DNA of 8,951 nt from an uncultured Solirubrobacteraceae bacterium (GCA_955652345.1 CATPBV010000156.1:1-8951), one strand, 5' to 3'. Numbered from the stretch's first letter, positions 1 through 7,047 are shown. The notes: generated by a model not told the origin, from the sequence alone. Numbers and translations: made by a program.

Positions 1-1
1 C

Positions 2-199
2 TCGGCCGTCCTAGGCTCTCTCGGCCTGTTCGCGGTCGTCAGCCACCTGTTGCACGCATCCGGCGCCGCAGGCTCGGTGATGCTGCTGATGGGCATGGCG
101 AAGCACATTGCGAGCATCTTCGGCAAGCTGCGGCTGCCGCAATCAGACAGTGACCATCGGCGGGTTCTTGCCGTCCTGACCTATCTCCAGAGTCGGTGA
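2..199 (+). CDS. C-terminal end of an unidentified, partly hydrophobic protein (5' end outside window)
   Basis: An open frame runs from the left edge to a TGA at 197-199, giving the last 65 residues of a protein. Most codons end in G or C, as in the other genes here, so it is probably coding. About the first 40 residues are rich in Gly, Ala, Leu and Val and could form one or two membrane helices. The tail is hydrophilic and ends in LTYLQSR. No catalytic motif is visible and I do not recognise the family. It converges on the minus-strand membrane protein, with only 11 bp between the two stop codons and no T-rich terminator there. Function unknown. Confidence 0.6.
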   Translation, partial: SAVLGSLGLFAVVSHLLHASGAAGSVMLLMGMAKHIASIFGKLRLPQSDSDHRRVLAVLTYLQSR

Positions 200-210
200 C
201 ATCACATTTG

Positions 211-1644
211 TCAGCCGAACGATGTTTCAGTCGATAGCTGGTCGCAGTCGGCGCGATGGGTGTGGATCGCGCGAACCTTCCACCCGAGTTTGTACGGCTC
301 GAACAGCACGATCGGCTTCCCACCCGAGATCGATGTGGGTGGGTCCCAGCCGACATCCGCCACGTTCTCGTGGATCTCCCAGGCGAGGATGCTCTGAAAA
401 CCGACTTCGGTGACGGGTTGGCCGCAAGCGAGGATGCGCTTGGGGCCCCCGTCTTTGTCGATCACCGCGTCCAGGCGGTCGAGCTGGTATGCCCAGACCT
501 GCTTGAAGAAGACGAGTTCGCTGTGTGCGAGCCGCCCGCGGATCCGGGCATGGGGAGCAAGGGTCACGACGAGTGCAACGAGCGCACCAACCGTGGCGAG
601 CCGAAGGAGCGTGTGTCCCGAGGTGATCGCGAGCATCCGACCGATGGCGGCCCCCGCCAGCACGATCAGCACGGCCGCCGGCGCGAACATGTAGCGAAAG
701 CTGGGATTCCATCCATGCAGCGCGAACGCGGCCTCGGTCGCGAGCCACACAAGCGCGGCGCCTACCAGCAGCAGCCAGGTGCGATCGCGGCGCACGACTG
801 CAAACGCAAGTGCGAACAGCGCCGCGAGCTGCATCGGCAACTCGTACAGCCCTACGAACCCGCTGATCATCAGCGAGAGCCGGTCGCCTGGTAGAGACTT
901 AGTGGAGTCGAGCGCAACCTGCCCCGCGATGAACCAGTTGTCCGACGCGATTGCCGGAATGCCAAACCACATCGCGGCGATGACCAAGACGCCGACCACG
1001 AGCCGGGGCCGCATCGGCGGGATTGCGCGCCACGCCCACAGCCCGTAGAGCCCCACCAGCGGCCACGCCTCCGGGCGCCCGAGCGCGGCGAGCACCAGCA
1101 GCACCCAGGCGGCGCGCCAACGCGCTGAAAGGTGGCAGTCGATCGCCCCCAGGCAAAGTGAAATGACCATCGGGTCGGCGGTCGCAACGAACACGAGATG
1201 CCAGTAGCCCTCGAGTCCCAGCACCCCGAGAGCCGCGAACACCGCGGCGATCGCCGGCGCATATCGCCGCCCGTTGGCGGGACCAGCCAGCCGGTAAGCA
1301 ATCCGTCCCGCGAAGACCGCGCCCGCGAAGGCTCCTGCCACAGCCGTCACCATCCACAGCCACAGCGCTCCGCGCCCTGCGGGCGCGTACAAGAACGTGA
1401 ACAGGAACGTGAGCGGCTTCCACGACGGCGCTGCGTCCAGGTTCAGGTGCAGGTGCAGCGCCTGCTGACCCCACACGAGCCAGCCGTAGGCATCGTACTC
1501 AGGCCGCATTCCCGTCAAGACGACGAACAGAACGGAGACCAGAACCACTGCCACAGCCCCGACCGCCCAGGCGAAGCGCACGGACGCGCTAGCGGGCCCT
1601 CGCCCGGTGCCCGGCTTGGTCACACGGGCCTGCTTCGATGTCAT
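211..1644 (-). CDS. Polytopic membrane protein, GT-C-type glycosyltransferase-like (477 aa)
   Basis: A hydrophobic protein with roughly eight to eleven predicted membrane helices (residues about 24-45, 90-115, 128-160, 178-205, 212-232, 265-285, 288-308, 316-338, 345-363) and a soluble C-terminal tail (about 365-477). The first extracytoplasmic loop begins MRPEYDAYGWLVWG (46-59). An acidic Glu/Asp pair at that place is where GT-C enzymes (GT39/GT83, polyprenyl-phosphate-sugar users) carry their catalytic acid. RPEAWP (190-195) and NPSFRYMF (313-320) also resemble this fold. The likely role is transfer of a sugar from a lipid carrier at the membrane; donor and acceptor cannot be read. The start is uncertain: ATG at 1644 is preferred because the membrane region follows a short basic N-terminus. 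ATG at 1668 and 1791 are in frame, and none has a good ribosome site. It faces away from the RidA remnant. Confidence 0.72.
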   Translation of the reverse strand: MTSKQARVTKPGTGRGPASASVRFAWAVGAVAVVLVSVLFVVLTGMRPEYDAYGWLVWGQQALHLHLNLDAAPSWKPLTFLFTFLYAPAGRGALWLWMVTAVAGAFAGAVFAGRIAYRLAGPANGRRYAPAIAAVFAALGVLGLEGYWHLVFVATADPMVISLCLGAIDCHLSARWRAAWVLLVLAALGRPEAWPLVGLYGLWAWRAIPPMRPRLVVGVLVIAAMWFGIPAIASDNWFIAGQVALDSTKSLPGDRLSLMISGFVGLYELPMQLAALFALAFAVVRRDRTWLLLVGAALVWLATEAAFALHGWNPSFRYMFAPAAVLIVLAGAAIGRMLAITSGHTLLRLATVGALVALVVTLAPHARIRGRLAHSELVFFKQVWAYQLDRLDAVIDKDGGPKRILACGQPVTEVGFQSILAWEIHENVADVGWDPPTSISGGKPIVLFEPYKLGWKVRAIHTHRADCDQLSTETSFG

Positions 1645-1780
1645 GCGGGCTGAGAGCGTTCCCACCATCGCATGCAAGCTAACAATTGCTGACCATCGCC
1701 GGCAGCCAGGGTTGGCCACCTGGGAAGGGCAGCCGCCACCCAAGAGCACTGCCGCCATCACATCTGTCAAGTAGGTTGGC

Positions 1781-1795
1781 ACGGGTAGCACCCGT
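1781..1795. repeat. Perfect 6-bp inverted repeat (hairpin) in intergenic region
   Basis: ACGGGT and ACCCGT are separated by AGC, making a 6-bp perfect stem with a 3-nt loop. It lies 24 bp before the GTG of the RidA remnant and about 135 bp upstream of the membrane-protein start. It could be an operator or a small hairpin. There is no T-run on either side, so it is not a convincing terminator. The rest of 1645-1818 shows nothing I can name. Confidence 0.3.
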
Positions 1796-1818
1796 CAAAG
1801 TGCAGTCGCGCCGATCCA

Positions 1819-2044
1819 GTGAGTCTCTTCCCGGAACCGCCATACGAGTACAGCTCGGTTGCCCGAGGGCTTGTATCCACCGCGGGAGCGTGTCCGCTGG
1901 ATCAGAGCGGGAACGTCGTCTCACACCCTGCTCGGGGTAACTCTGCTGGGCTGGCCCAACCAGCTCGTCGAGATCGAGGCGGTCGCGACCTTCGGCGAGG
2001 CAAGATCGATCCCCGGAGGCGAAACAAGCGGAGATCAGCCGTAG
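1819..2044 (+). pseudogene. RidA (YjgF/YER057c/UK114) family gene remnant with internal deletion and frameshift
   Basis: Two pieces of a RidA-family protein lie end to end in different frames. The first, from GTG 1819 to about 1921, encodes PPYEYSSVARGLVSTAGACP followed by LDQSGNVVS. This is the N-terminal strand region of the subgroup that carries a TAGACPLD-type motif. The second, in the next frame from about 1922 to the TAG at 2042-2044, encodes HTLLGVTLLGWPNQLVEIEA then VATFGE, which is the family's C-terminal strand with its PxxLVEIEA signature. Intact members are about 125-135 aa. Here the middle, about 65-75 residues including the catalytic-Arg region, is missing and the join changes frame. 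RidA hydrolyses reactive enamine/imine intermediates, but this copy cannot do so. There is no obvious ribosome site at the GTG. Recognition is from memory of family motifs. Confidence 0.75.
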
Positions 2045-2073
2045 CCATCGCTCACGCGAGGGGCCGCTGATCT
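2032..2073 (-). terminator. Nested inverted repeat downstream of the 96-aa gene; possible terminator or 3'-end structure
   Basis: AGATCAGC (2032-2039) and GCTGATCT (2066-2073) form a perfect 8-bp outer stem. Inside the 26-nt loop, 2048-2059 forms a second hairpin that reads TCGC-GUGA-GCGA on the minus-strand RNA, so its loop is a GNRA tetraloop. The element starts 9 nt past the stop of the minus-strand 96-aa gene and overlaps the end of the RidA remnant. Only a weak T-rich stretch follows on the minus strand (CTTGTTTCG), so it is not a textbook intrinsic terminator. It may protect or end the transcript of the phosphoesterase/96-aa unit. Confidence 0.4.
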
Positions 2074-2082
2074 TGCGGCGCG

Positions 2083-2373
2083 CTACTCCGCCCCTGATGG
2101 CGGTGGGTCCGGCCACGCGCGGCCAGCGACCTCCAGCTCGCGCACCTTCAGGGATCCGATCTCGATCTCCCCCACCCTGAGCTTTCGAATGACGGCATCA
2201 GCGATCGCAAGGCGGCCGATCGCCACCGCGCCGACAGCCAAAGCAGCGATCGCGAGCGGTGCCATCGCCGACGGGCCAAGCAGACGGGGTCCGACGACCG
2301 CCGCGCCGGTGACGCTTAGGCCTGTGACTCGCGAGCCAGTGTCCTGGTGGCGGAAGCTGATGCTACGTCGCAT
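2083..2373 (-). CDS. Small repeat-rich hypothetical protein (96 aa)
   Basis: A 96-residue protein with a basic N-terminus (MRRSISFRHQ). A central part (about 35-82) is built from short hydrophobic steps alternating Ala/Gly/Ile/Leu/Val with small polar residues, for example LAVGAVAIGRLAIADAVIRK then LRVGEIEIGSLKVRELEV. The period of about 5 residues suggests a small right-handed beta-helix, like pentapeptide-type solenoids. The tail is Pro-rich. Proteins with such GALAIG-like runs occur in actinobacteria without a known job. The start is secure: ATG 2373 is preceded by AAAGGAG with an 8-nt spacer. It begins 30 bp after the stop of the secreted phosphoesterase, on the same strand, so co-transcription is likely. 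No catalytic residues are evident. A scaffold or membrane-surface role would be a guess. Confidence 0.75.
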   Translation of the reverse strand: MRRSISFRHQDTGSRVTGLSVTGAAVVGPRLLGPSAMAPLAIAALAVGAVAIGRLAIADAVIRKLRVGEIEIGSLKVRELEVAGRAWPDPPPSGAE

Positions 2374-2380
2374 CGTGACA

Positions 2381-2388
2381 ACTCCTTT
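2381..2388 (-). promoter_or_regulatory. Strong ribosome binding site of the 96-aa gene
   Basis: On the minus strand this reads AAAGGAGT. The AAAGGAG core lies 8 nt before ATG 2373. It occupies most of the 30-bp gap after the upstream gene, which supports both the small gene's reality and independent translation within a shared transcript. Confidence 0.7.
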
Positions 2389-2403
2389 CAGGGATCGTTG
2401 CTA

Positions 2404-5007
2404 CTACCCCCGGCTGGGGATCGGCGTACCGTGAATCGACTGCCAGATCGCCCGGTTCAGTGCGTCCGCATTCGGGCCATCGGGTACCGAATAGTTCTGT
2501 CTCGCCGACCAAGCCGCCATCGGTGAGTGCGCCGTGTTCCGCGGGTGCCGGGGATCCCCGTATGGGATCACGCTGGGTTCGATCGCGCTGTAGGGCTGCA
2601 TGTTGGGCGACGCGGCGAACGCATTCCACATGGGCAGTGCTCGCTGGTCGTAGATGCTCATCGGCGGCAGCCCCAAAAGTCGCTCCATGGTGGCCAGCAT
2701 CGCTGCGGTGTCATAGTGGGTCGAATCGACCGCCGCGCGCTGGGTGTACGGCGAGATAACCAGCGCCACGCTGCGATGGGCGTCGACGTGATCCGGCCCG
2801 TCCTGCGCATCGTCTTCTATGACGAAGATGGCCGTGCTACGCCAGTAGGGGCTGTGCGAGACCGCCTGCACGAGCCGGCCCAGGGCCAGATCATTGTCCG
2901 CCACGTACGAAGCGGGGGTCGCGGTGCCAGGGGTGGTTCCCTGGGTGTGATCGTTCGGGAAGTACACAATCGAGAGGCCGGGCAGGTTCCGGTGACGAAC
3001 GAACTGGCGAAACTCACGCTGCCACTCGGGCTCGCGCACCGCGTGATCGGAGCAGTCGAGGTTCCATCCCGGGTACCGAGCATCCACGTGGTTCCCGAAG
3101 CGTGCCTGCAGGTGCGTGAGGCTCGAGAAGACCTTCCCGCTGTGACAGTTGGTCGGATCGTTGAACGGAGTTCCCTCGCCGTAGTCGCGGAACGACACGC
3201 TGTGGCTATAGGCGTTGTCCCACAGATACCCAGCGGTCGCCGTGGCGACGGGTCGCGGAATCGACGGATCCGACGCCAGCGGCTCGGAGGTGAACTGCTG
3301 CTCGAGAGGCACGAATTCGCTGTCGTAGCTCCGCGAGTAGATAGCTGCGTAGTCGAACGGCCAGGTCTTATTCACGTAATCGGTGGCGACGCCTTGGACC
3401 GTCCATGGGTGGCCGTCCTGGGAGACCTGGGCATCCACGTAGAAGTTGTCCAAGAGCACAAACCGGCGCGCGAGCTCCCGATGATTCGGGGCGGAGGAAT
3501 CGTTGAACAGCGTGAGCGCGGGGTCGCCGTTTCCCTTCCCGAGGCTTCCGAACACCTGGTCGTAGCTTCTGTTCTCCTTGATCACGTAGATCACGTGTTT
3601 GATGGCGTGCAACCACGAGGGCGCAGCCCCCATGCCGAGCTCGACATGGTTGTTCTGGCGCACCTGCGCGGTCCAGCGCGCGAGCCGCTGCGTCAATGCC
3701 GAGTCGGACCGCGGGAGGTCGATGACCTCCACGGAGCCTTTGATCATCGAACCGATGTATTGGGTTTCGGAGAGAGGCGGGGTGTAGTAGGTCCCCGGGA
3801 AAACGCGTTCATGGATGGGGCAGCTCACCGGTCCCAGCGAGCTGAACGGCCCACACGGATTCGGCCCGGCGCCAAACCCATACGTGTTGATCACGACCAG
3901 TTGGCGTCCATCGGGTGTTGCCCTCACATCGGCGGGATACCAGGCCGTGGGGATGAACCCACGGACTGTTCTGTGAATCAGGTCGACGACGGCGAGCGCG
4001 TTCTCACCCGCGTCCGCCACATACAGCGTGCGACCGTCGGGGCTGACCGTGAGTCCGACCGGCGTGGACCCCTTAGGGGATCCTGGGGCGAGCGCGACGT
4101 TGATCGTCGACACGACCTTGTTGGTTACAGTGTCGATGACCGAGACTGTGTCGCTGTTGGCGTTCGCGGTATAGAGCTCATCGATTCTCGGATTCGCCGC
4201 GATCCCGGTAGGGTGATCGGCCAGCATCGGATTGTCCTGCGGGGAGAGAGGGATATCGGCGATCTTCTGCTGCGCGGTGGTGTCGATCACCGAAACCGAG
4301 CGGCCGGCCCAATTGCTCACGTACGCCCTTGTTCCCTCCCGATTGAACGCAACGGCCAGCGGATCGAGCGCAGCGCCAAGATCGATCGTGGCGGTCAGCC
4401 TGCCGGCGGCAGGGTCGATCACTGACACTGTGTGACCGGGCGGATCCGCATAGGTTACGGACGGGTTTACAGGTCCACCGAGGTTGTTGGCGACATACAG
4501 CCGGTCTCCGATTGGCGTATGCCCGAAGGCGATGCCGGCCGGGAAGAAGCCTGCGGGGATGTCGCCCGCCGGCAGCAACTGACCCGTCGCAGACACGCTG
4601 TAGGAATGGACGATGCCCTGGCCACCGCCCGATGCCCAGGCGTGACGTCCGTCGGGGGCGAACGTCACGCCGTAGAAGGCCGAAGCGCCCCGGTTCCCGT
4701 TGTACACCCTCAGCGATGTTCGCCGCCCAGTCGCGAGATCGAACAGCTCGGTTGTCTCGTTCTGCACGGCGGCTCCGCTCGACGTCACGAGCGCGCTTCG
4801 CCCGTCCGGCGACAGCGCGAGTCCCCAGGGACCAGGCAGGCCGACCCGGGTCTTCGGGATCGTGATCAATCGCCCAGCCGGCGTCAGTGACCATCCAGAG
4901 GGGAGACCTGTCGCGCGAGGCTCCTGAGCTCTCGGGCTGCCGGCCGCCGCTAGGCTGACGTACGCGCTTATGAGCGCCAGCGTCGCAGCTAGGAAACGCC
5001 ACCGCAT
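2404..5007 (-). CDS. Secreted fused YncE-type beta-propeller / phosphoesterase (alkaline-phosphatase superfamily), 867 aa
   Basis: MRWRFLAATLALISAYVSLAAA is a Sec-type signal peptide, cleaved around residue 22-28. Residues about 40-420 form a beta-propeller of YVTN/YncE repeats, seen as YVANN (171), YVSNWAGRSVSVID (229), YTANANSDTVSVID (279) and YVADAGENALAVVD (329). Residues about 465-860 are a PF04185-type phosphoesterase domain, the family of phospholipase C and acid phosphatases. It opens with KENRSYDQVFG (477-487), the family's ENRS(F/Y)D signature, and has EDDAQDGPDHVDAHR (731-745), an Asp/His cluster of likely metal ligands. This matches the known two-domain architecture of a YncE-like propeller fused to an alkaline-phosphatase-family domain. 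It probably cleaves phosphate esters outside the membrane; substrate unknown. Cys pairs in both halves could form disulfides. ATG 5007 is chosen because TAAGGAG lies 6 nt upstream and the signal peptide starts there. The frame stays open further upstream, to 5223 into the GNAT gene. Confidence 0.92.
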   Translation of the reverse strand: MRWRFLAATLALISAYVSLAAAGSPRAQEPRATGLPSGWSLTPAGRLITIPKTRVGLPGPWGLALSPDGRSALVTSSGAAVQNETTELFDLATGRRTSLRVYNGNRGASAFYGVTFAPDGRHAWASGGGQGIVHSYSVSATGQLLPAGDIPAGFFPAGIAFGHTPIGDRLYVANNLGGPVNPSVTYADPPGHTVSVIDPAAGRLTATIDLGAALDPLAVAFNREGTRAYVSNWAGRSVSVIDTTAQQKIADIPLSPQDNPMLADHPTGIAANPRIDELYTANANSDTVSVIDTVTNKVVSTINVALAPGSPKGSTPVGLTVSPDGRTLYVADAGENALAVVDLIHRTVRGFIPTAWYPADVRATPDGRQLVVINTYGFGAGPNPCGPFSSLGPVSCPIHERVFPGTYYTPPLSETQYIGSMIKGSVEVIDLPRSDSALTQRLARWTAQVRQNNHVELGMGAAPSWLHAIKHVIYVIKENRSYDQVFGSLGKGNGDPALTLFNDSSAPNHRELARRFVLLDNFYVDAQVSQDGHPWTVQGVATDYVNKTWPFDYAAIYSRSYDSEFVPLEQQFTSEPLASDPSIPRPVATATAGYLWDNAYSHSVSFRDYGEGTPFNDPTNCHSGKVFSSLTHLQARFGNHVDARYPGWNLDCSDHAVREPEWQREFRQFVRHRNLPGLSIVYFPNDHTQGTTPGTATPASYVADNDLALGRLVQAVSHSPYWRSTAIFVIEDDAQDGPDHVDAHRSVALVISPYTQRAAVDSTHYDTAAMLATMERLLGLPPMSIYDQRALPMWNAFAASPNMQPYSAIEPSVIPYGDPRHPRNTAHSPMAAWSARQNYSVPDGPNADALNRAIWQSIHGTPIPSRG

Positions 5008-5013
5008 CTTCCG

Positions 5014-5020
5014 CTCCTTA
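5014..5020 (-). promoter_or_regulatory. Ribosome binding site fixing the phosphoesterase start
   Basis: The minus strand reads TAAGGAG, 6 nt before ATG 5007. It decides the start against the longer in-frame extension to 5223, which would overlap the GNAT gene and bury the signal peptide. I see no clear -35/-10 pair in the 94-bp gap (5008-5101), so the gene may be read from its own unrecognised promoter or through from the GNAT gene. Confidence 0.7.
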
Positions 5021-5101
5021 CGTCCCCGAAACCAAGGGACGATCACAGTACCAAGACTTGGCCGGGATGGTTGTGTCTGAGTTGGTTGTAGGGCCCGACC
5101 C

Positions 5102-5650
5102 CTAAGGGAGCCCAGGACGCTCTGGCAAGGCTGCACCGAGGGGGAGCTCAAACTCCAACAGAGCTCCGTCTCGAGCGCGCGGCTGGAACCCCGCGTGCCG
5201 AACCATCGCCAGGGATGCGGCATTCTCAGCCAAGACGGTCGCGCGCATCGCGTGATGGCCTTCCTGGCGCGCGCGAGCGATCAGTTGCGCGAGCAAATAG
5301 CTGCCCAGCCCGCGGTTCTGCCACGCATCGTCCACTGTCACGGCCGTATCTACGATCCCCGGCTCCTCGGAGAGCTCGACATAGCGGGCGACCGCGACGC
5401 CGTCGCGGGTCGTCGGGTCTATCGCCAGGAGCGCCTCGCGGGAGTGATGCTCGAGGTCGGTGAGCCAGTCGAGGTCCCGCTCGGTCAGATGATCCTTCGG
5501 CGATGCGAAGCGCAAATAGCGGGACCGCGCGGAGAGACGCTCAGCGCCGGCGGCGAGGCCCTGCCGATCGCCACGCTCGAGAGGGCGGATCTCGATGACA
5601 GCCCCATCGGCCAGCGTCACCTGCTGACGATGCATAGCCATAGTCTGCAT
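5102..5650 (-). CDS. GNAT-family N-acetyltransferase, Pat-like (182 aa)
   Basis: A single-domain GNAT protein. The N-terminal part has IRPLERGDRQGL (21-32) and ERLSARSRYLRF (37-48). The latter is typical of the acetyltransferase domain of bacterial protein lysine acetyltransferases (Pat-like). The acetyl-CoA site is seen in VTVDDAWQNRGLG (104-116), with the Q-x-x-G-x-G pyrophosphate loop at 111-116, followed by NAASLAMVRHAGF (143-155), the usual motif B region. The cNMP-binding domain of mycobacterial Pat is absent. It probably transfers acetyl from acetyl-CoA to protein lysines or a small amine; the substrate is not readable. ATG 5650 is preferred because GGAGG lies just upstream (5654-5658), though the 3-nt spacer is short. 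ATG 5641 and 5635 are alternatives. It is divergent from the flavoprotein gene and lies upstream of the phosphoesterase on the same strand. Confidence 0.85.
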   Translation of the reverse strand: MQTMAMHRQQVTLADGAVIEIRPLERGDRQGLAAGAERLSARSRYLRFASPKDHLTERDLDWLTDLEHHSREALLAIDPTTRDGVAVARYVELSEEPGIVDTAVTVDDAWQNRGLGSYLLAQLIARARQEGHHAMRATVLAENAASLAMVRHAGFQPRARDGALLEFELPLGAALPERPGLP

Positions 5651-5679
5651 AAACCTCCACGACGCCTGCCACGGAACCT

Positions 5680-5694
5680 CGGTGGTGCCCACCG
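5680..5694. repeat. Inverted repeat between divergent GNAT and flavoprotein genes
   Basis: CGGTGG and CCACCG are separated by TGC, a perfect 6-bp stem. It sits inside the 90-bp gap between the divergent starts (5650 minus, 5741 plus), where promoters for both genes should lie. It could be a regulator's operator. No matching -35/-10 boxes were convincing. Confidence 0.3.
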
Positions 5695-5740
5695 GCTACG
5701 CTGCTCGGATGCAAGGCGCCGCGTTGCGGCTTGCGGGCGA

Positions 5741-7003
5741 ATGAGCGCTCAGAGTAAGACCTTGACGGTGATCGGCCGGCGCTTGGATCCGGGCGACCAC
5801 GACCTGCGCGACTCCCTGACGCGAGGAGCGCAACCGTATGAGTTCTACGAATCGGACAGTGCCGAGGGCAAGGCGCTGCTCGATCGCCACGGCATCACCG
5901 AGGGCGGATTGCCGGTGGTGATCGACGGTGAGGAGCTCTACGAGAACGCGACGATGGTGACGCTGGCCGAGGCCTGGAATGCGCTGACGCCGCCCACGCG
6001 CTCACATTACGATCTCGCCATCGTCGGTGCCGGTCCGGCGGGCCTGGCCGCGGCGGTCTACGGGGCGTCGGACGGGCTCTCCACGATCGTCTTCGAGAGG
6101 GACATCCCTGGCGGTCAGGCCGGCCACACCTCGATGATCGAGAACTTCTTCGGCTTTCCCGGTGGGATCGAGGGAGCCACGCTCGCGAGACTTGCCGCGA
6201 GGCAGGCTGAAAGCTTCGGCGCTGAGTTGCAGCTCCTCCGTGGCATCAGGGAGGGCACGGCCCGCGCGGAGGGAGGCATGCGCATCGAGTCAACCGACGG
6301 CATCGAGGTCACGGCGGATGTCGCCGTGGTTGCGCCCGGGATGGAATGGCGCAGGCTCGAGGTTGACGGCATCGAGCAACTGCTCGGCCGCGGCGTCTAC
6401 TACGGCGCCGGCCGAAGCGAGTCGGTCGGCTCCGACGGCAAGGAGATTGTCATCGTAGGCGCCGGGAACTCGGCGGGGCAGGCCGTGCTGAACTTCGCCG
6501 AAGCGCATGCGCGCGTGACGATGGTGGTCCGGGGCGACTCGCTCGGCAAGTCGATGTCGGCCTACCTCGTCCGGCGGATCGAACAGAACTCGCTGATCGA
6601 TGTCCGGCTTCGCTCACGAGTCCACGCGCTCGATGGAGAGGAAGCGTCACTGCGCGCGGTCACGATCGAAGACGCAAGTGGCACCGTAGAGCGTCTTGCC
6701 GCCGACCAATTGTTCGTGTGCATCGGGGGAGAGCCGCGGACCGCCTGGGCGACCGAGAAGGGCTTCGATATAGACCAAGCCGGCTACCTGCTGACCGGCC
6801 CGGATCTGCTCAAGGGGGGTGACCGGCCGGCGAGCTGGCCTCTCGAGCGGGACCCACTTGCACTCGAAACGTGCGTTCCGGGGATCTTTGCCGCAGGTGA
6901 CGTGCGGCATGGCTCGACCAAGCGGGTTGCGGCGGCAGTGGGTGAGGGCGCAATGGCGGTCGCGCTCGCTGAGCGCCGCCTGGAAGAGCTGGCCCGCGCC
7001 TAG
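5741..7003 (+). CDS. FAD-dependent oxidoreductase, thioredoxin-reductase-like without redox cysteines (420 aa)
   Basis: Residues about 8-82 are a thioredoxin/glutaredoxin-like fold (LTVIGRRLDPGDHDLRDSL, then GLPVVIDG) with no CxxC. Residues about 88-418 are a thioredoxin-reductase-type flavoprotein: GAGPAG (96-101) binds FAD, PGGQAG follows it, GAGNSA (240-245) binds NAD(P)H, and GIFAAGD (381-387) is the second FAD motif. Where TrxR has CATC, this protein has GVYYGAGRSES (218-228). Only two Cys occur in the whole chain, far from that site. The layout matches actinobacterial flavoproteins that carry a receiver or cNMP domain before the thioredoxin fold; here that front domain is missing. It probably passes electrons from NAD(P)H through FAD to an unknown acceptor. 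No start codon lies in frame between 5693 and ATG 5741. The ribosome site is weak (GCGGGCGA). It is divergent from the GNAT gene. Confidence 0.9.
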   Translation: MSAQSKTLTVIGRRLDPGDHDLRDSLTRGAQPYEFYESDSAEGKALLDRHGITEGGLPVVIDGEELYENATMVTLAEAWNALTPPTRSHYDLAIVGAGPAGLAAAVYGASDGLSTIVFERDIPGGQAGHTSMIENFFGFPGGIEGATLARLAARQAESFGAELQLLRGIREGTARAEGGMRIESTDGIEVTADVAVVAPGMEWRRLEVDGIEQLLGRGVYYGAGRSESVGSDGKEIVIVGAGNSAGQAVLNFAEAHARVTMVVRGDSLGKSMSAYLVRRIEQNSLIDVRLRSRVHALDGEEASLRAVTIEDASGTVERLAADQLFVCIGGEPRTAWATEKGFDIDQAGYLLTGPDLLKGGDRPASWPLERDPLALETCVPGIFAAGDVRHGSTKRVAAAVGEGAMAVALAERRLEELARA

Positions 7004-7011
7004 GGTTGCTG

Positions 7012-7047
7012 AGCTGTGATCAGCTTTCCGCGCGCCGGCTCCGGCGC
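7012..7047. repeat. Two adjacent hairpins between flavoprotein and methyltransferase genes
   Basis: AGCTG-TGAT-CAGCT (7012-7025) is followed by GCGCCG-GCTC-CGGCGC within 7032-7047; both stems are perfect. They begin 9 nt after the flavoprotein stop. A short TTT follows the first and no T-run follows the second, so they are weak intrinsic-terminator candidates. They may separate the flavoprotein from the methyltransferase, which starts 60 nt further on. No clear promoter is visible in the 103-bp gap. Confidence 0.4.

Noticed and set aside
1679..2116. A 145-aa minus-strand open frame covering the intergenic region
   Set aside because: Composition is Arg/Pro-rich and motif-free, and the + strand of the same stretch carries recognisable RidA fragments. 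It also overlaps the 96-aa gene.
2527..4425. A 632-residue open frame on the + strand
   Set aside because: It lies wholly antisense to the propeller/phosphoesterase, whose signal peptide, repeats and catalytic motifs are clear. Its translation is Arg/Val/Gly-rich with no domain. Long antisense frames are common in GC-rich genes.
5008..5223. Upstream extension of the phosphoesterase to a 939-aa protein
   Set aside because: It would overlap the GNAT gene and place the signal peptide internally. ATG 5007 has a strong ribosome site.
5195..5740. Upstream extension of the flavoprotein frame to give a 602-aa protein
   Set aside because: The added part is antisense to the GNAT gene, has no domain, and the flavoprotein's own thioredoxin fold begins right after ATG 5741.
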